Assembly (NCBI GenBank): GCA_902594855.1 | Contig: CACJNS010000005.1 | Location: forward strand, 1-54,344 | Length of the DNA: 54,344 nt | Direction: 5' to 3' | DNA from: an uncultured SAR86 cluster bacterium | GTDB taxonomy: Bacteria > Pseudomonadota > Gammaproteobacteria > Magnimaribacterales > AG-339-G14 | In this document: one piece after another, positions 10,600 to 18,963 of the stretch | How positions within the stretch are numbered: the first letter of the stretch is position 1 | Layout: every line of letters begins with the position of its first letter | The notes under the pieces: generated by a model | What the model saw: only the letters and a program-made list of their open reading frames with translations | What the model was told of the DNA's origin: nothing | The model's database searches: none | Program-made: the position numbers and the translations under genes

Positions 10600-12055
10600 T
10601 TAGAGAAAATTGTTTTTTTAATTCACTCAAAGCTTCCTTTAATTCCGAGTTGGTTTTCGACATAGAAAATAGGTATTTATCTGGCCTTATTAACAAGTAG
10701 TTAGCATCCTTGAAATAATTTTTAAGTTTATTATCGTTGACTGAAAGAACTTTAATGTTCATTTTCTTTAAAATTAAATCTATTTCTTTTGTTAATTTTT
10801 TTTTGGAAATCAATCCAAAATTCCATCCAAAATATTCATCGCTATCTTTTTTAGATCTATCTAAATTAAATCTACAAAATGGAGTTGCGATAAGTCCATT
10901 AGATGGATCACCATAATATCCTCTGCTTAAGTGCGGGAAAACTTCACCATACCCCTTACTAGCGGGTACATATTTTTCTCCCTTTTCTCTGTATGAATAT
11001 TGCTCCATCATTTCGCCAATTATTTTTGCCTGTTGAATAGTCCAATTTGCATGAGGTTCTCTTTCTAGTTGATAAGTTTCAAGAAGTTTCTCATCAGCCT
11101 TACCTCTTATTACTAAAAAAATCTTCCAGGCTAAATTAAATACATCTCTTATGCCTGTTCCCATTCCAGCACCAAGAAACGGAGGCATTTGATGTGCCGC
11201 ATCGCCTGCAATAAATATATTTTTATCTCTCCATTTATCTGCGATACAGGCATGAAATTTATAAACTACTGCTCTTTCTATTTTGCTGTTATTTTTATTT
11301 ATCCATGGAGACAAAAGCTCCCATACTTTTTTCTTCGTGAAGTCTTTTTTTGTTTCTTCCTTAAGAAGTTTGAACTCAAATCTTTTGTGATTTCTCCTCC
11401 CAGGAACATACGTCTTTAATCTGTTTGGATCACATATTTGCTTAGCTTCATCTTTAGAAATATCTATTTGCTTTGTTGTATGAGCATCAATAACAATCCA
11501 ATCCTGATCAAATCCAAAATCAATCAACTTTGCCTTAATATATTTCCTGACAAAACTATTTGCACCGTCACAACCTATAAGATATTTACAGTAAATTGAT
11601 GAATCTTTCCTATTATTTCTAATATCTACTTGAAGAGGGTCAGTGCTTTCAATATTTACTGCTTCAGTATTTTCTAATATTTTTAAATTTTTGTACTTTA
11701 GATTATTACTTCTAATTATTGTCTCTAGCTCCGGCTGATAAAAAAGAAGAGTAGGGGGCCATCCTAATTTATCCTCTTCTGGAATATCAATCGATGAATA
11801 CGGATTGAACTCTGAATCTGTAAAATGGACTTTTTTTAATCTTCTTGAATTAGCGATTACTTCAGTTGCAATACTGAGAAAATTAAACGTTCTAAGTTGC
11901 TCAGAATCTGTATTAATTGCTCTAGCTGTTGGACTAACTCCTTTATTTTTTTCTATGACTACCACACTGAACCCAAGCGATGATAGTAAGCCAGATAAAG
12001 TTGCACCAACCGGACCGTAACCAATAATTCCAATATCAAAAATTTTGTCGGACAT
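10592..12055 (-). CDS. FAD-dependent aromatic-ring monooxygenase (MhpA/PheA-like)
   Basis: This 487 aa class A flavoprotein monooxygenase hydroxylates phenolic rings in characterised relatives using NAD(P)H and O2. The N-terminal Rossmann motif GYGPVGATLSGLLSSLGF binds ADP, GCDGANSFVR is the DG motif, and IFIAGDAAHQMPPFLGAGMG is the GD motif contacting FAD ribityl and the active site. The C-terminal extension is short (about 80 residues), with a degenerate thioredoxin-like region. It diverges from a VOC dioxygenase gene 23 bases away, and a ring hydroxylase beside an extradiol-type dioxygenase is the classic layout of an aromatic degradation pathway. The substrate is not deducible. Confidence 0.9.
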   Translation of the reverse strand: MSDKIFDIGIIGYGPVGATLSGLLSSLGFSVVVIEKNKGVSPTARAINTDSEQLRTFNFLSIATEVIANSRRLKKVHFTDSEFNPYSSIDIPEEDKLGWPPTLLFYQPELETIIRSNNLKYKNLKILENTEAVNIESTDPLQVDIRNNRKDSSIYCKYLIGCDGANSFVRKYIKAKLIDFGFDQDWIVIDAHTTKQIDISKDEAKQICDPNRLKTYVPGRRNHKRFEFKLLKEETKKDFTKKKVWELLSPWINKNNSKIERAVVYKFHACIADKWRDKNIFIAGDAAHQMPPFLGAGMGTGIRDVFNLAWKIFLVIRGKADEKLLETYQLEREPHANWTIQQAKIIGEMMEQYSYREKGEKYVPASKGYGEVFPHLSRGYYGDPSNGLIATPFCRFNLDRSKKDSDEYFGWNFGLISKKKLTKEIDLILKKMNIKVLSVNDNKLKNYFKDANYLLIRPDKYLFSMSKTNSELKEALSELKKQFSLIT

Positions 12056-12066
12056 TTAAATTATTT

Positions 12067-12072
12067 TAAAAT
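12067..12072 (+). promoter_or_regulatory. Putative -10 box six bases before the VOC dioxygenase start
   Basis: TAAAAT (five of six to consensus) ends exactly 6 bases before the ATG at 12079, predicting transcription from the start codon itself. There is no Shine-Dalgarno. It sits in a 10-base palindrome (ATTTTAAAAT, 12063-12072) in the 23-base gap between divergent genes. Low sequence complexity makes chance matches likely. Confidence 0.35.
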
Positions 12073-12078
12073 AAAAAG

Positions 12079-13050
12079 ATGATTAAAGTTATAGATGTTG
12101 CATATCCTATTTTGCAAGTACCAAGTTTAAATAAACAAGAAGCATTTCTTAAAGATTTTGGATTAGTTACTACAAAAAAGACTAGTACTGAGCTTTATAT
12201 GCAAGGTCTAGGGCCGCATAAATTTATTCATAAGACGCTTAAAGGAAAAAAGAAATTTATCGGATCTGCTTTTTATGCAAAATCTATGAACGACCTAAAC
12301 AAATTATCTAAGACTGAAGATTTTAGTGATGTCAAAAAATTAAAATCACCTGGAGGTGGTTTCGTAGTTGAAGCCTTGGATCCGGACGGTTTAAAAGTAG
12401 AAGTGATATTTGGCATGAAAACGAAAAAATTTAATAAGAAAGATCTCGTTGCAGAACCATTTAATTCTGGCGGTATTGGCAAAGAAACTAGTCCAAGAAA
12501 AAATCAACCAAGAAGGGTTGGCAAACCTCGAAGTTCAAAAATTAAAAAATTAGGGCATCTAGCAATCAATGTTAATGATCCATCGGTTTCTTTTGATTGG
12601 TATAACAAACATTTAGGTCTTATTCCTTCTGACAAGGTAGAACTAGGTAAAGGCTCTGGTATTTATGTAGCATTGTTTTGTAGATGTGATCTAGGAAATA
12701 AATTAACTGATCATCATTCTTTTCTTCTACAAAGTAACCTTTCATCGGATCTTAAAAGTGGTTTTAATCATTGCGCCTACGAAGTCGTTGAAGTGGATGA
12801 TATTTTTTTAGGTCATGAGGTTCTTAAAGACAAAAGATATAGACATGAATGGGGTATAGGACGACATTTTGCAGGCAGTCAAATTTTTGATTATTGGCGT
12901 TCTCCTTACGGTCATGTTCATGAGCATCAAACGGATGGAGATTTATTTGATAATAAAGTGAAGCCAGGAGTCATAGATATTTCAGAAGCTGCAGGAATGC
13001 AATGGGGGCCAGATATTACAGCTACATTTGGTAATTCTGAGGGCGTCTAA
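12079..13050 (+). CDS. VOC-family extradiol-type dioxygenase
   Basis: This 323 aa protein is built from two vicinal-oxygen-chelate modules (about 1-120 and 155-300), like type I extradiol ring-cleavage dioxygenases. A plausible 2-His-1-carboxylate metal site is visible: His160 (LGHLAIN), His212 or His213 (DHHSFLL) and Glu282 (GHVHEHQ). A basic linker (about 135-155, rich in Pro, Arg, Lys) joins the modules. In context it could cleave the catechol made by the divergent flavin monooxygenase. An SDR gene follows with no gap (stop TAA, then TTG). A glyoxalase-like function without ring cleavage remains possible. Confidence 0.82.
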   Translation: MIKVIDVAYPILQVPSLNKQEAFLKDFGLVTTKKTSTELYMQGLGPHKFIHKTLKGKKKFIGSAFYAKSMNDLNKLSKTEDFSDVKKLKSPGGGFVVEALDPDGLKVEVIFGMKTKKFNKKDLVAEPFNSGGIGKETSPRKNQPRRVGKPRSSKIKKLGHLAINVNDPSVSFDWYNKHLGLIPSDKVELGKGSGIYVALFCRCDLGNKLTDHHSFLLQSNLSSDLKSGFNHCAYEVVEVDDIFLGHEVLKDKRYRHEWGIGRHFAGSQIFDYWRSPYGHVHEHQTDGDLFDNKVKPGVIDISEAAGMQWGPDITATFGNSEGV

Positions 13051-13827
13051 TTGGATTTTGGATTAATTGATAAAAAAGCAATCATTCCGGCATCAAGCAG
13101 AGGACTAGGGAAAGCCTGCGCTTGGTCCCTTGCAAATGAGGGAGTCAAAATATTCCTTAACGGAGTAAGCGAAGAATCTCTAGAAAAGACAGTGAAAGAA
13201 TTCACTCAAGATGGTTTTATAGTCGACTATGTCTTAGGAAAAATTGAAGATGAAGATACAAGAAAGAGACTTTTAGAGAAGTGTCCTGACCCAGATATAC
13301 TTATTAATAATTCCGGTGGCCCGCCCCCAGGGAATTTCTATGACTGGACCGAATCTGATTTTATTGATGCTTTTAAATCAAATTTTTTATCTTCTACATT
13401 ATTTATGCAAGATGTAATTCCCGGCATGAAAGAAAGAAAATTTGGCAGAATAGTTAACATCACATCTGCTATGGTAAAAAATCCAAATATTCTGCTGGGA
13501 TTATCAACCAGTGCAAGATCGGGCCTGCACGGGATGTCCAAAGCCTTATCAAGAGATGTAGCCAAACATAATATAACCATTAATAATGTTCTTCCCGAAA
13601 GAATTGATACAGACAGACAAACTCAAATAATTGAAATGCAATCTAAATTGATGAAGGTATCCTTTGAAGAAGCTAAAGATTCAATGGAAAAACAACTCTC
13701 CGCTGGACGAATGGGGACAGTAGAGGAATTTGCAAGCATTGTATGCTTTTTATGCTCCAAACAAGCCTCATATATTTCAGGTCAAAATATTTCAGTGGAT
13801 GGAGGAAATTCTTCATCTTTATTCTAA
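13051..13827 (+). CDS. Short-chain dehydrogenase/reductase with non-canonical active site
   Basis: This 258 aa Rossmann-fold oxidoreductase shows the cofactor loop PASSRGLGKACAWSL, NNSGGPPPGNF in place of the usual NNAG, a catalytic Ser in ITSAMV, and the C-terminal motif SGQNISVDGG. The usual YxxxK is HGMSK: the Lys is present but the Tyr position is His. Relatives with a missing Tyr exist among FabG-like SDRs. The start is TTG directly after the VOC gene stop; the first beta strand begins at residue 8, so no later start fits. It is translationally coupled to the dioxygenase gene and probably acts on the same pathway. Confidence 0.85.
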   Translation: MDFGLIDKKAIIPASSRGLGKACAWSLANEGVKIFLNGVSEESLEKTVKEFTQDGFIVDYVLGKIEDEDTRKRLLEKCPDPDILINNSGGPPPGNFYDWTESDFIDAFKSNFLSSTLFMQDVIPGMKERKFGRIVNITSAMVKNPNILLGLSTSARSGLHGMSKALSRDVAKHNITINNVLPERIDTDRQTQIIEMQSKLMKVSFEEAKDSMEKQLSAGRMGTVEEFASIVCFLCSKQASYISGQNISVDGGNSSSLF

Positions 13828-14207
13828 TGAAATATTTAATTTTTCTTTTATTCACACCCTTTCTTTTTTCAATGGATATGAAATTAAATTGTGAGAATGT
13901 TCAAAGTGTTCATTACGAAAAAGGAAAAAAAACCATTGACCAAACCAGGATGGTATTAATTTATGAAATAGATTTTAAAAAAAATGAAATTTTAAAATAT
14001 CCTCAAAAATTTAAGTTAACACCTTTGAAATACAAAATTACAGGAAAGAGTAAAAAATTTATAAAAGCTAACAAGAAAATTTCAAATTTAAATAATTCTT
14101 ATGGAAATTGGAATTTGATGCTCGATATTGAAAAAGGAGAATTAAAAGAAATATTCGATTCAGGAAAACATAAAAGCCAAATCACATATAGATGTCTGAC
14201 TTATTGA
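13827..14207 (+). CDS. Small exported protein of unknown function
   Basis: I do not recognise this 126 aa protein. A signal peptide (MKYLIFLLFTPFLFS) is followed by a mature part starting near MDMKLNCENVQSV, which is rich in Lys and beta-forming residues with two cysteines (CENV and YRCLTY). These could pair in the periplasm. The ATG overlaps the SDR stop by one base (TAATG), a usual coupling arrangement. A longer in-frame start at 13743 exists but would put 28 non-signal-like residues in front. It ends 2 bases from the convergent methyltransferase gene. Confidence 0.65.
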   Translation: MKYLIFLLFTPFLFSMDMKLNCENVQSVHYEKGKKTIDQTRMVLIYEIDFKKNEILKYPQKFKLTPLKYKITGKSKKFIKANKKISNLNNSYGNWNLMLDIEKGELKEIFDSGKHKSQITYRCLTY

Positions 14208-14209
14208 AT

Positions 14210-14830
14210 CTAATTGGTTCTGGCTGTGCCCCAATAATTAAAACCTGCAATTCTAGGCGTGCCTGGGAGAAACATAGTCTCAAGATCAACTATTTCTAAT
14301 TTTGAATTAGATATTATTTCAGGAATATCTCTGTTGATATTGCATCCACCCATTAATCTTTTCCAAATAGGATTTATCCTGTTTTGCCAATTTTTTGTTT
14401 TTAGGTCAGGAGCAATCCCATGTTCACAAAAAAATAGAGTTCCATCATCCTTGATTACTCTTCTTATTTCTCTCATCGAGTCGTCTAAGTTTTCAATAGA
14501 GCACAAGGTATAAGTAACAAGTATGGAATCAAAGGATTTTGATTCTAGTGGAATTTCTTCAGCTCCACAGTTTATGACATCAATATCAAGATCTAATTCA
14601 GAAATTCTTTTTTTTGCAATATCAGTTAATTCTTCTGCTGGATCTAAAGCAGTTATGTTACTTATATTGGATACGTTGTAATGCGGAAGATTCAATCCAG
14701 AGCCAATTCCAATTTCAAGAACATTACCACTTACTTTAGGAACAATTTTTTTCCTCTGATAATTGATCGGGGATGATCCGCAAAGCAAATCAAGGACCTT
14801 AGGCAATATTTTTTTTTCGTAAAAACTCAT
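14210..14830 (-). CDS. Class I SAM-dependent methyltransferase
   Basis: This 206 aa protein has the Rossmann-like SAM fold: motif I VLEIGIGSGLNLPHY, an acidic end of strand 2 (ALDPAEEL), the DVINCGAEEIPL segment, and motif IV/V (FDSILVTYTLCSI, FFCEHG). It belongs to the UbiE/phospholipid N-methyltransferase-like group (methyltransferase type 11). A lipid, quinone or small-molecule acceptor is possible and cannot be resolved. It is divergent from tdk with 35 bases between start codons. Confidence 0.85.
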   Translation of the reverse strand: MSFYEKKILPKVLDLLCGSSPINYQRKKIVPKVSGNVLEIGIGSGLNLPHYNVSNISNITALDPAEELTDIAKKRISELDLDIDVINCGAEEIPLESKSFDSILVTYTLCSIENLDDSMREIRRVIKDDGTLFFCEHGIAPDLKTKNWQNRINPIWKRLMGGCNINRDIPEIISNSKLEIVDLETMFLPGTPRIAGFNYWGTARTN

Positions 14831-14865
14831 TAATTCAATTATATTGTATTTTTAACCTTTTAGAC

Positions 14866-15444
14866 TTGGCTAAATTATATTTTAATTATTCATCAATGAA
14901 TGCTGGTAAATCTACGGCATTGCTCCAGGCTAGTCATAATTACCAAGAAAGAGGGATGCACACTCTCCTTATCACATCAAAAAAAGATAATAGATCTGGA
15001 AAGGGCAATATTACCTCAAGAATAGGGCTTACAAAAAAAGCAAAAATCTTTGATGAGAGTACAAATATATTAGATTTATTTCATAGAGAAAATTCTAAAA
15101 AAAACATTTCATGCGTCTTAGTTGATGAAGCCCAATTTTTAAAAAAAAAGCAAATCAAACAACTATCTGAAATAGCTGATAATTTAAATATTCCTGTACT
15201 GACATTTGGTATAAGAACTGATTTTAGAGGTGAACTGTTTGAAGGCAGTAAATTTCTTTTAGCGTGGGCAGATAACATTAAAGAAATTAAAACAATATGC
15301 TGGTGCGGAAGAAAAGCTACTATGATTGTTCGAGTTTCAAAGGATGGAAAAATTATTACAAAAGGCGATCAAATAATGATCGGTGGCAATGAATCCTATG
15401 TCTCATTATGTCGTAAACACTTTTTTCTTAAACAACTTAAATAG
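14866..15444 (+). CDS. tdk: Thymidine kinase
   Basis: This enzyme phosphorylates thymidine and deoxyuridine in the salvage pathway. The 192 aa sequence aligns end to end with the type II enzyme: P-loop SSMNAGKSTALLQ, VLVDEAQFL with the catalytic Glu, the FGIRTDFRGELF lasso region, and the zinc site CWCGRK plus CRKH. The start is TTG; it puts MAKLYFNYSSMNAGKS exactly where the family starts. The downstream GST-like gene begins 2 bases after the stop. With NupC it supports nucleoside scavenging. Confidence 0.96.
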   Translation: MAKLYFNYSSMNAGKSTALLQASHNYQERGMHTLLITSKKDNRSGKGNITSRIGLTKKAKIFDESTNILDLFHRENSKKNISCVLVDEAQFLKKKQIKQLSEIADNLNIPVLTFGIRTDFRGELFEGSKFLLAWADNIKEIKTICWCGRKATMIVRVSKDGKIITKGDQIMIGGNESYVSLCRKHFFLKQLK

Positions 15445-15446
15445 TT

Positions 15447-16223
15447 ATGTCCTCAAAAATAAGAATTTTTTCCTATCTTCCAAATCCAAGGGTTTGGAAA
15501 TCTTTAATAACTGCAAAATTTGTAAAAGTAGATGTTGAAGTAATAGGAGATAAACCAAAAAATCTTGCTAGTTGGTTATGGGATTACGATGCAAAAGTTT
15601 TGTCTGATGATGAAAAATCAGTTAGTCCACATGCTCGAAAAGGAAAAAGAGGATTTTCAGGAGATCTTTACAAGACGGATGAATTTTTAGAAGCTCATCC
15701 ATTTGGGACCGTTCCCGCGGCTTTTGTAGGTGATGATAAAGTTGGAGTTTTTGAATCCAATAGTATTATGAGGTCGGTAGCAAGATTAGGTAACTCAGAC
15801 TCTCTCTACGGTAAAAACGATCCATCCTTAAGTTCTCGGATTGATAGTTTTTTAGATGCAAATTTAGTTTTTTCTAGAGAGCACCAAGTCTATATCCTCT
15901 CTATTGAATCTTTAAGTAAATATACTTACGACAGAATGAAGTCAGCTTATGAATTTTATTTAGATGGGATTGAATCAGCTCTTTCCAAATCAGAATATAT
16001 TTCAGGCGATTGGTTAACTTTGGCTGATATTTCTTTTGTTTGTGATTTTTCTCAATTTTTAAGGGAAGGAAAATATCAAGAAATTTTAAAAAAACAGGGA
16101 TTCAATATAATCTCTCAAGATATCAAGGATACTCATCCTAAATCCATTAATCATTTACTCAATCTATCAGAGCAAGAAGAGTTTTCTTCCGTTATGGGAT
16201 CTTATTTAGATTGGTACAAATGA
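15447..16223 (+). CDS. Glutathione S-transferase family protein
   Basis: This 258 aa protein is GST-like. A thioredoxin-fold N-terminal domain starts IRIFSYLPNPRVWKSLITAKF and carries the cis-Pro and glutathione-binding motif GTVPAAFVG...FESNSIMR. The C-terminal helical domain contains the conserved SGDWLTLADISFV N-capping element. An insertion of about 40 residues (Trp/Asp-rich, then basic) separates the first strand-helix from the rest, making it longer than the usual 200-220 aa. The reaction is unknown. It is probably co-transcribed with tdk and ends 3 bases from the convergent amidase gene. Confidence 0.82.
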   Translation: MSSKIRIFSYLPNPRVWKSLITAKFVKVDVEVIGDKPKNLASWLWDYDAKVLSDDEKSVSPHARKGKRGFSGDLYKTDEFLEAHPFGTVPAAFVGDDKVGVFESNSIMRSVARLGNSDSLYGKNDPSLSSRIDSFLDANLVFSREHQVYILSIESLSKYTYDRMKSAYEFYLDGIESALSKSEYISGDWLTLADISFVCDFSQFLREGKYQEILKKQGFNIISQDIKDTHPKSINHLLNLSEQEEFSSVMGSYLDWYK

Positions 16224-16226
16224 TAA

Positions 16227-17675
16227 TTATTGAAAGTTGGGAGGAATCCTAAATCCGCCTCTAAGATCTCTAATCATTTTTGCTACCTCAATGCACGTTA
16301 AATCATGTAAGTAAGGACCAATTACTTGAAGATTTACAGGCAAACCACTCGAAGTTAATCCGATTGGAGTGCTTGTGCTAGGTAAATTGGCTGTTACAAC
16401 AGGTCCTGCCCAGATGGTAGTATGCCAATACTGTTTTTCTTTTCCATTAACATTAATAGTTCTTTCAATTAAAGGATCATGATTATGTTTGAACGCAGTT
16501 ACAGCGCAAACAGGAGACAGCATCACATCATAATTTTCAAAAAACTTTAACCATTTCTGTTTGATGAAATGTCTTCTAGCATTGTTAACAACGTAATCTC
16601 TTGCCTTCAGAGAAACGCCTCTGGTAATTTTTGCGAGCTCAGACAAGTCTGAATCATCCAACTCTTGAGCTAAAGCATCTGCAGTTGCCAGAGTTTCCCT
16701 ATCTCCACCTGCAGACATAATTGGGTGCACCAATTTACTGTATATGTCATCTACTTCATCAAAAGTAAAAGGAGGCGCTACTGTTTCCACTTTTGCCCCT
16801 GCTGATCTCAAATCTTCTGCCGTATCACTGATTAACTTGTTTATTTCTTGATCAACTTCTGCTGATTTTTCCTCAGGCCAAACCGCAACTTTAAGTTTAG
16901 TTATATCAGTTACTTTAGGTTTTGGTAACTTAATATTCCAAGCTATCTCATCTTGACCTTGAGGTGCTGCCAGAATATTCATTGCTATTTCAAGATCTTC
17001 TGGACTTCTAGCTAATGGCCCAGCTACTGATAATCCATTTCCAGTCAGAATAAAGCCAGGTGGAGGAGGTAGATGACCAACCTCCGAGACAATATTGTAG
17101 GAAGGTTTATGCCCAAACACTCCACAAAAATGAGCAGGAGTCCTAATTGAACCTCCTATATCAGATCCAAGCTCAAGTGGAGTCATACCAGCTGCGAGTG
17201 CTGCTGCTGATCCTCCAGACGATCCTCCAGGAGTTCTTTCCAAGTCCCATGGATTGTTTGTAACTCCATAAATATCGTTGTAACTTTGAATGTCAGCTGA
17301 GTGATACGGTACGTTTGTTTTTCCAAAAATAATTGCTCCTGCATTAACTAATCGTTGAACTGCTTCAGCATTTTTAGAGGGAACGTTATCCTTCCAATTC
17401 GGATCTCCTCCTGTAGATACTATGCCTTCAACTTCATATGCATCTTTTATGGTCATTGGTATGCCGTGCAAAGGACCTAATGATTTTCCTTTTTCAGTTA
17501 ATTTATCAGCCTCTTTAGCCTTATCCATGGCTGTCTCTGCATCCAGAGTAACCACGGCATTTACATCAGAGTTTTTCGCTTTTATTTGAGATAATAAATT
17601 TTCTAGAATTTCTACTGAAGTTATCTCTTTATTCCTAATTAAATCGATTAATTCATGTGTATTTTTATAAATCAT
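16227..17675 (-). CDS. Amidase (amidase-signature family)
   Basis: This 482 aa hydrolase of the amidase-signature family cleaves an amide bond with a Ser-cisSer-Lys triad. The Lys lies in PMTIKDAYEVEG, the Gly/Ser-rich signature is GGSSGGSAAALAAG, and SDIGGSIRTPAHFCG carries the nucleophilic Ser. An upstream GTG (17685-17687) would add four residues, but GGGAG stands 5 bases before the ATG at 17675, so I take the ATG. A GatA role is unlikely because no gatB or gatC is adjacent. The substrate is unknown; bile-acid, acylamide or peptide amides are all used by relatives. Confidence 0.92.
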   Translation of the reverse strand: MIYKNTHELIDLIRNKEITSVEILENLLSQIKAKNSDVNAVVTLDAETAMDKAKEADKLTEKGKSLGPLHGIPMTIKDAYEVEGIVSTGGDPNWKDNVPSKNAEAVQRLVNAGAIIFGKTNVPYHSADIQSYNDIYGVTNNPWDLERTPGGSSGGSAAALAAGMTPLELGSDIGGSIRTPAHFCGVFGHKPSYNIVSEVGHLPPPPGFILTGNGLSVAGPLARSPEDLEIAMNILAAPQGQDEIAWNIKLPKPKVTDITKLKVAVWPEEKSAEVDQEINKLISDTAEDLRSAGAKVETVAPPFTFDEVDDIYSKLVHPIMSAGGDRETLATADALAQELDDSDLSELAKITRGVSLKARDYVVNNARRHFIKQKWLKFFENYDVMLSPVCAVTAFKHNHDPLIERTINVNGKEKQYWHTTIWAGPVVTANLPSTSTPIGLTSSGLPVNLQVIGPYLHDLTCIEVAKMIRDLRGGFRIPPNFQ

Positions 17676-17763
17676 TGAATCTCCCACTACTTCAGTGATT
17701 AGTTTATTTTACATATTGATTATTCATTTTCTTTATGTCAATTTAAGTTAGACGGAGGATATT

Positions 17764-18153
17764 ATGTTTAGTCATGTAATGGTGGGTGCTAACGATATAG
17801 AAGCATCAAAAAAATTCTACGATAAAGTCATGGGGGTTTTAGGTGCAGATGAAGGTAGGTTGTTTCCAAATTTAACAGGTCAAAAAAGATATTTTTATTT
17901 TTTAGAAGGAATGACATTTTGTATTTCTGAACCTATCGACAATCAACCTGCCACTTCAGGCAATGGATCCACTATAGGTTTTAATATAAAAGATGAAGCC
18001 ATGGGCGATGAATGGCACAAGGTTGGCGTTGAAAACGGCGGCGTATCTATTGAAGATCCACCTGGAATAAGACAATACGATGAGATTAAAATTTATTTAG
18101 CTTATCTGAGAGATCCTTCAGGAAATAAACTTTGTGCAATTAAAAGATTATAG
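17764..18153 (+). CDS. VOC-family (glyoxalase/bleomycin-resistance-like) protein
   Basis: This single-module VOC protein of 129 aa starts FSHVMVGANDIEASKKFYD, with a probable metal His at position 4, and ends with RDPSGNKLCAIKR. It resembles small lactoylglutathione-lyase-like proteins that act as dimers. A strong ribosome binding site (CGGAGGA) lies 5 bases before the ATG, one of the best in the window. The function is not determined. It is divergent from the amidase gene across an 88-base gap. Confidence 0.85.
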   Translation: MFSHVMVGANDIEASKKFYDKVMGVLGADEGRLFPNLTGQKRYFYFLEGMTFCISEPIDNQPATSGNGSTIGFNIKDEAMGDEWHKVGVENGGVSIEDPPGIRQYDEIKIYLAYLRDPSGNKLCAIKRL

Positions 18154-18196
18154 TTTTAAAAAATCCAAATTATAAAAAATCTTTAAGTAAGATTTA

Positions 18197-18961
18197 ATGA
18201 ATAAACTTTTAATGTTAAAAATTAAATTACTTCTTTTACTTCTAATAACTTTATTTAATTCTTGTTCCGATAAAGAATCATTAAATCAAGTTGATAAGCT
18301 AAATCTAGATTTATTGAATTCATACAATAATGTTTTTGATTCTGGTAGAAAGCTTATGTCAATTCCAAAAGGGCTGCATGAATTAGAACTTCATAATGTT
18401 AGCCAAGAAATATTATTCATCGCTGTTCATGGAAATAACAGCAGAGGGTATGAGTGGATATATCCGCTTAATACAATCAACAATTCAAACAATTTAATAT
18501 CATTCTTTAGATGGAATGATAATTCTTGCTTCAATTCATCAATAAAATTACTTGATAATTCTATTAAAGATAAATTAAAAAAATATAAAAATATCGAGAA
18601 GGTAATTTTATTCGGCCATAGTTATGGCGGCATATTGACGGCATCTCTCATGGATCAATGGAAGAGTGAAATTTTTTTGGAAGTTCATACTATTGCTGCT
18701 CCTTTGAAAGGTTTAAATAATGAAGTAATAAATTGTTCCTATTCAACACCTATAAGAGTTCCAAATAATTCTCATCTTTATGAATGGAGAACAATTCATG
18801 AACTTGATGGAGCGTTTAAGAATTTAGAATATGATCCTCAAAATGTAAAAATATTAGGAAGCAATGTAAAAAGGCTTCCTGAAAAATATAAGAAAAATAG
18901 GTTAGGACACAATTGGTCTTTAAGTTGGGTAGCAGATTATCTTATAAAAAAGCAACAATAA
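18197..18961 (+). CDS. Lipoprotein-like alpha/beta hydrolase
   Basis: This 254 aa protein starts with a hydrophobic signal (LLLLLLITLFNS) ending in a Cys with a marginal lipobox (FNSC, then Ser), so it is probably membrane-anchored facing the periplasm. The mature part has an alpha/beta-hydrolase core: an early oxyanion-side strand ILFIAVHGNNSRG, the nucleophile elbow GHSYGG, and a late His in RLGHNWSL. An Asp candidate is HELDGAF. The substrate is unknown; esterase or thioesterase activity fits the fold. It ends 2 bases from the convergent wza-like gene. Confidence 0.75.
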   Translation: MNKLLMLKIKLLLLLLITLFNSCSDKESLNQVDKLNLDLLNSYNNVFDSGRKLMSIPKGLHELELHNVSQEILFIAVHGNNSRGYEWIYPLNTINNSNNLISFFRWNDNSCFNSSIKLLDNSIKDKLKKYKNIEKVILFGHSYGGILTASLMDQWKSEIFLEVHTIAAPLKGLNNEVINCSYSTPIRVPNNSHLYEWRTIHELDGAFKNLEYDPQNVKILGSNVKRLPEKYKKNRLGHNWSLSWVADYLIKKQQ

Positions 18962-18963
18962 AT

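Noticed and set aside
13338-13580. Minus-strand open frame within the SDR gene, and similar antisense frames across the window
   Set aside because: They show no domain, no start signals, and lie fully inside clear genes on the other strand.
17676-17687. GTG start for the amidase
   Set aside because: Its bases form part of the GGGAG ribosome binding site for the ATG at 17675, which is correctly spaced.
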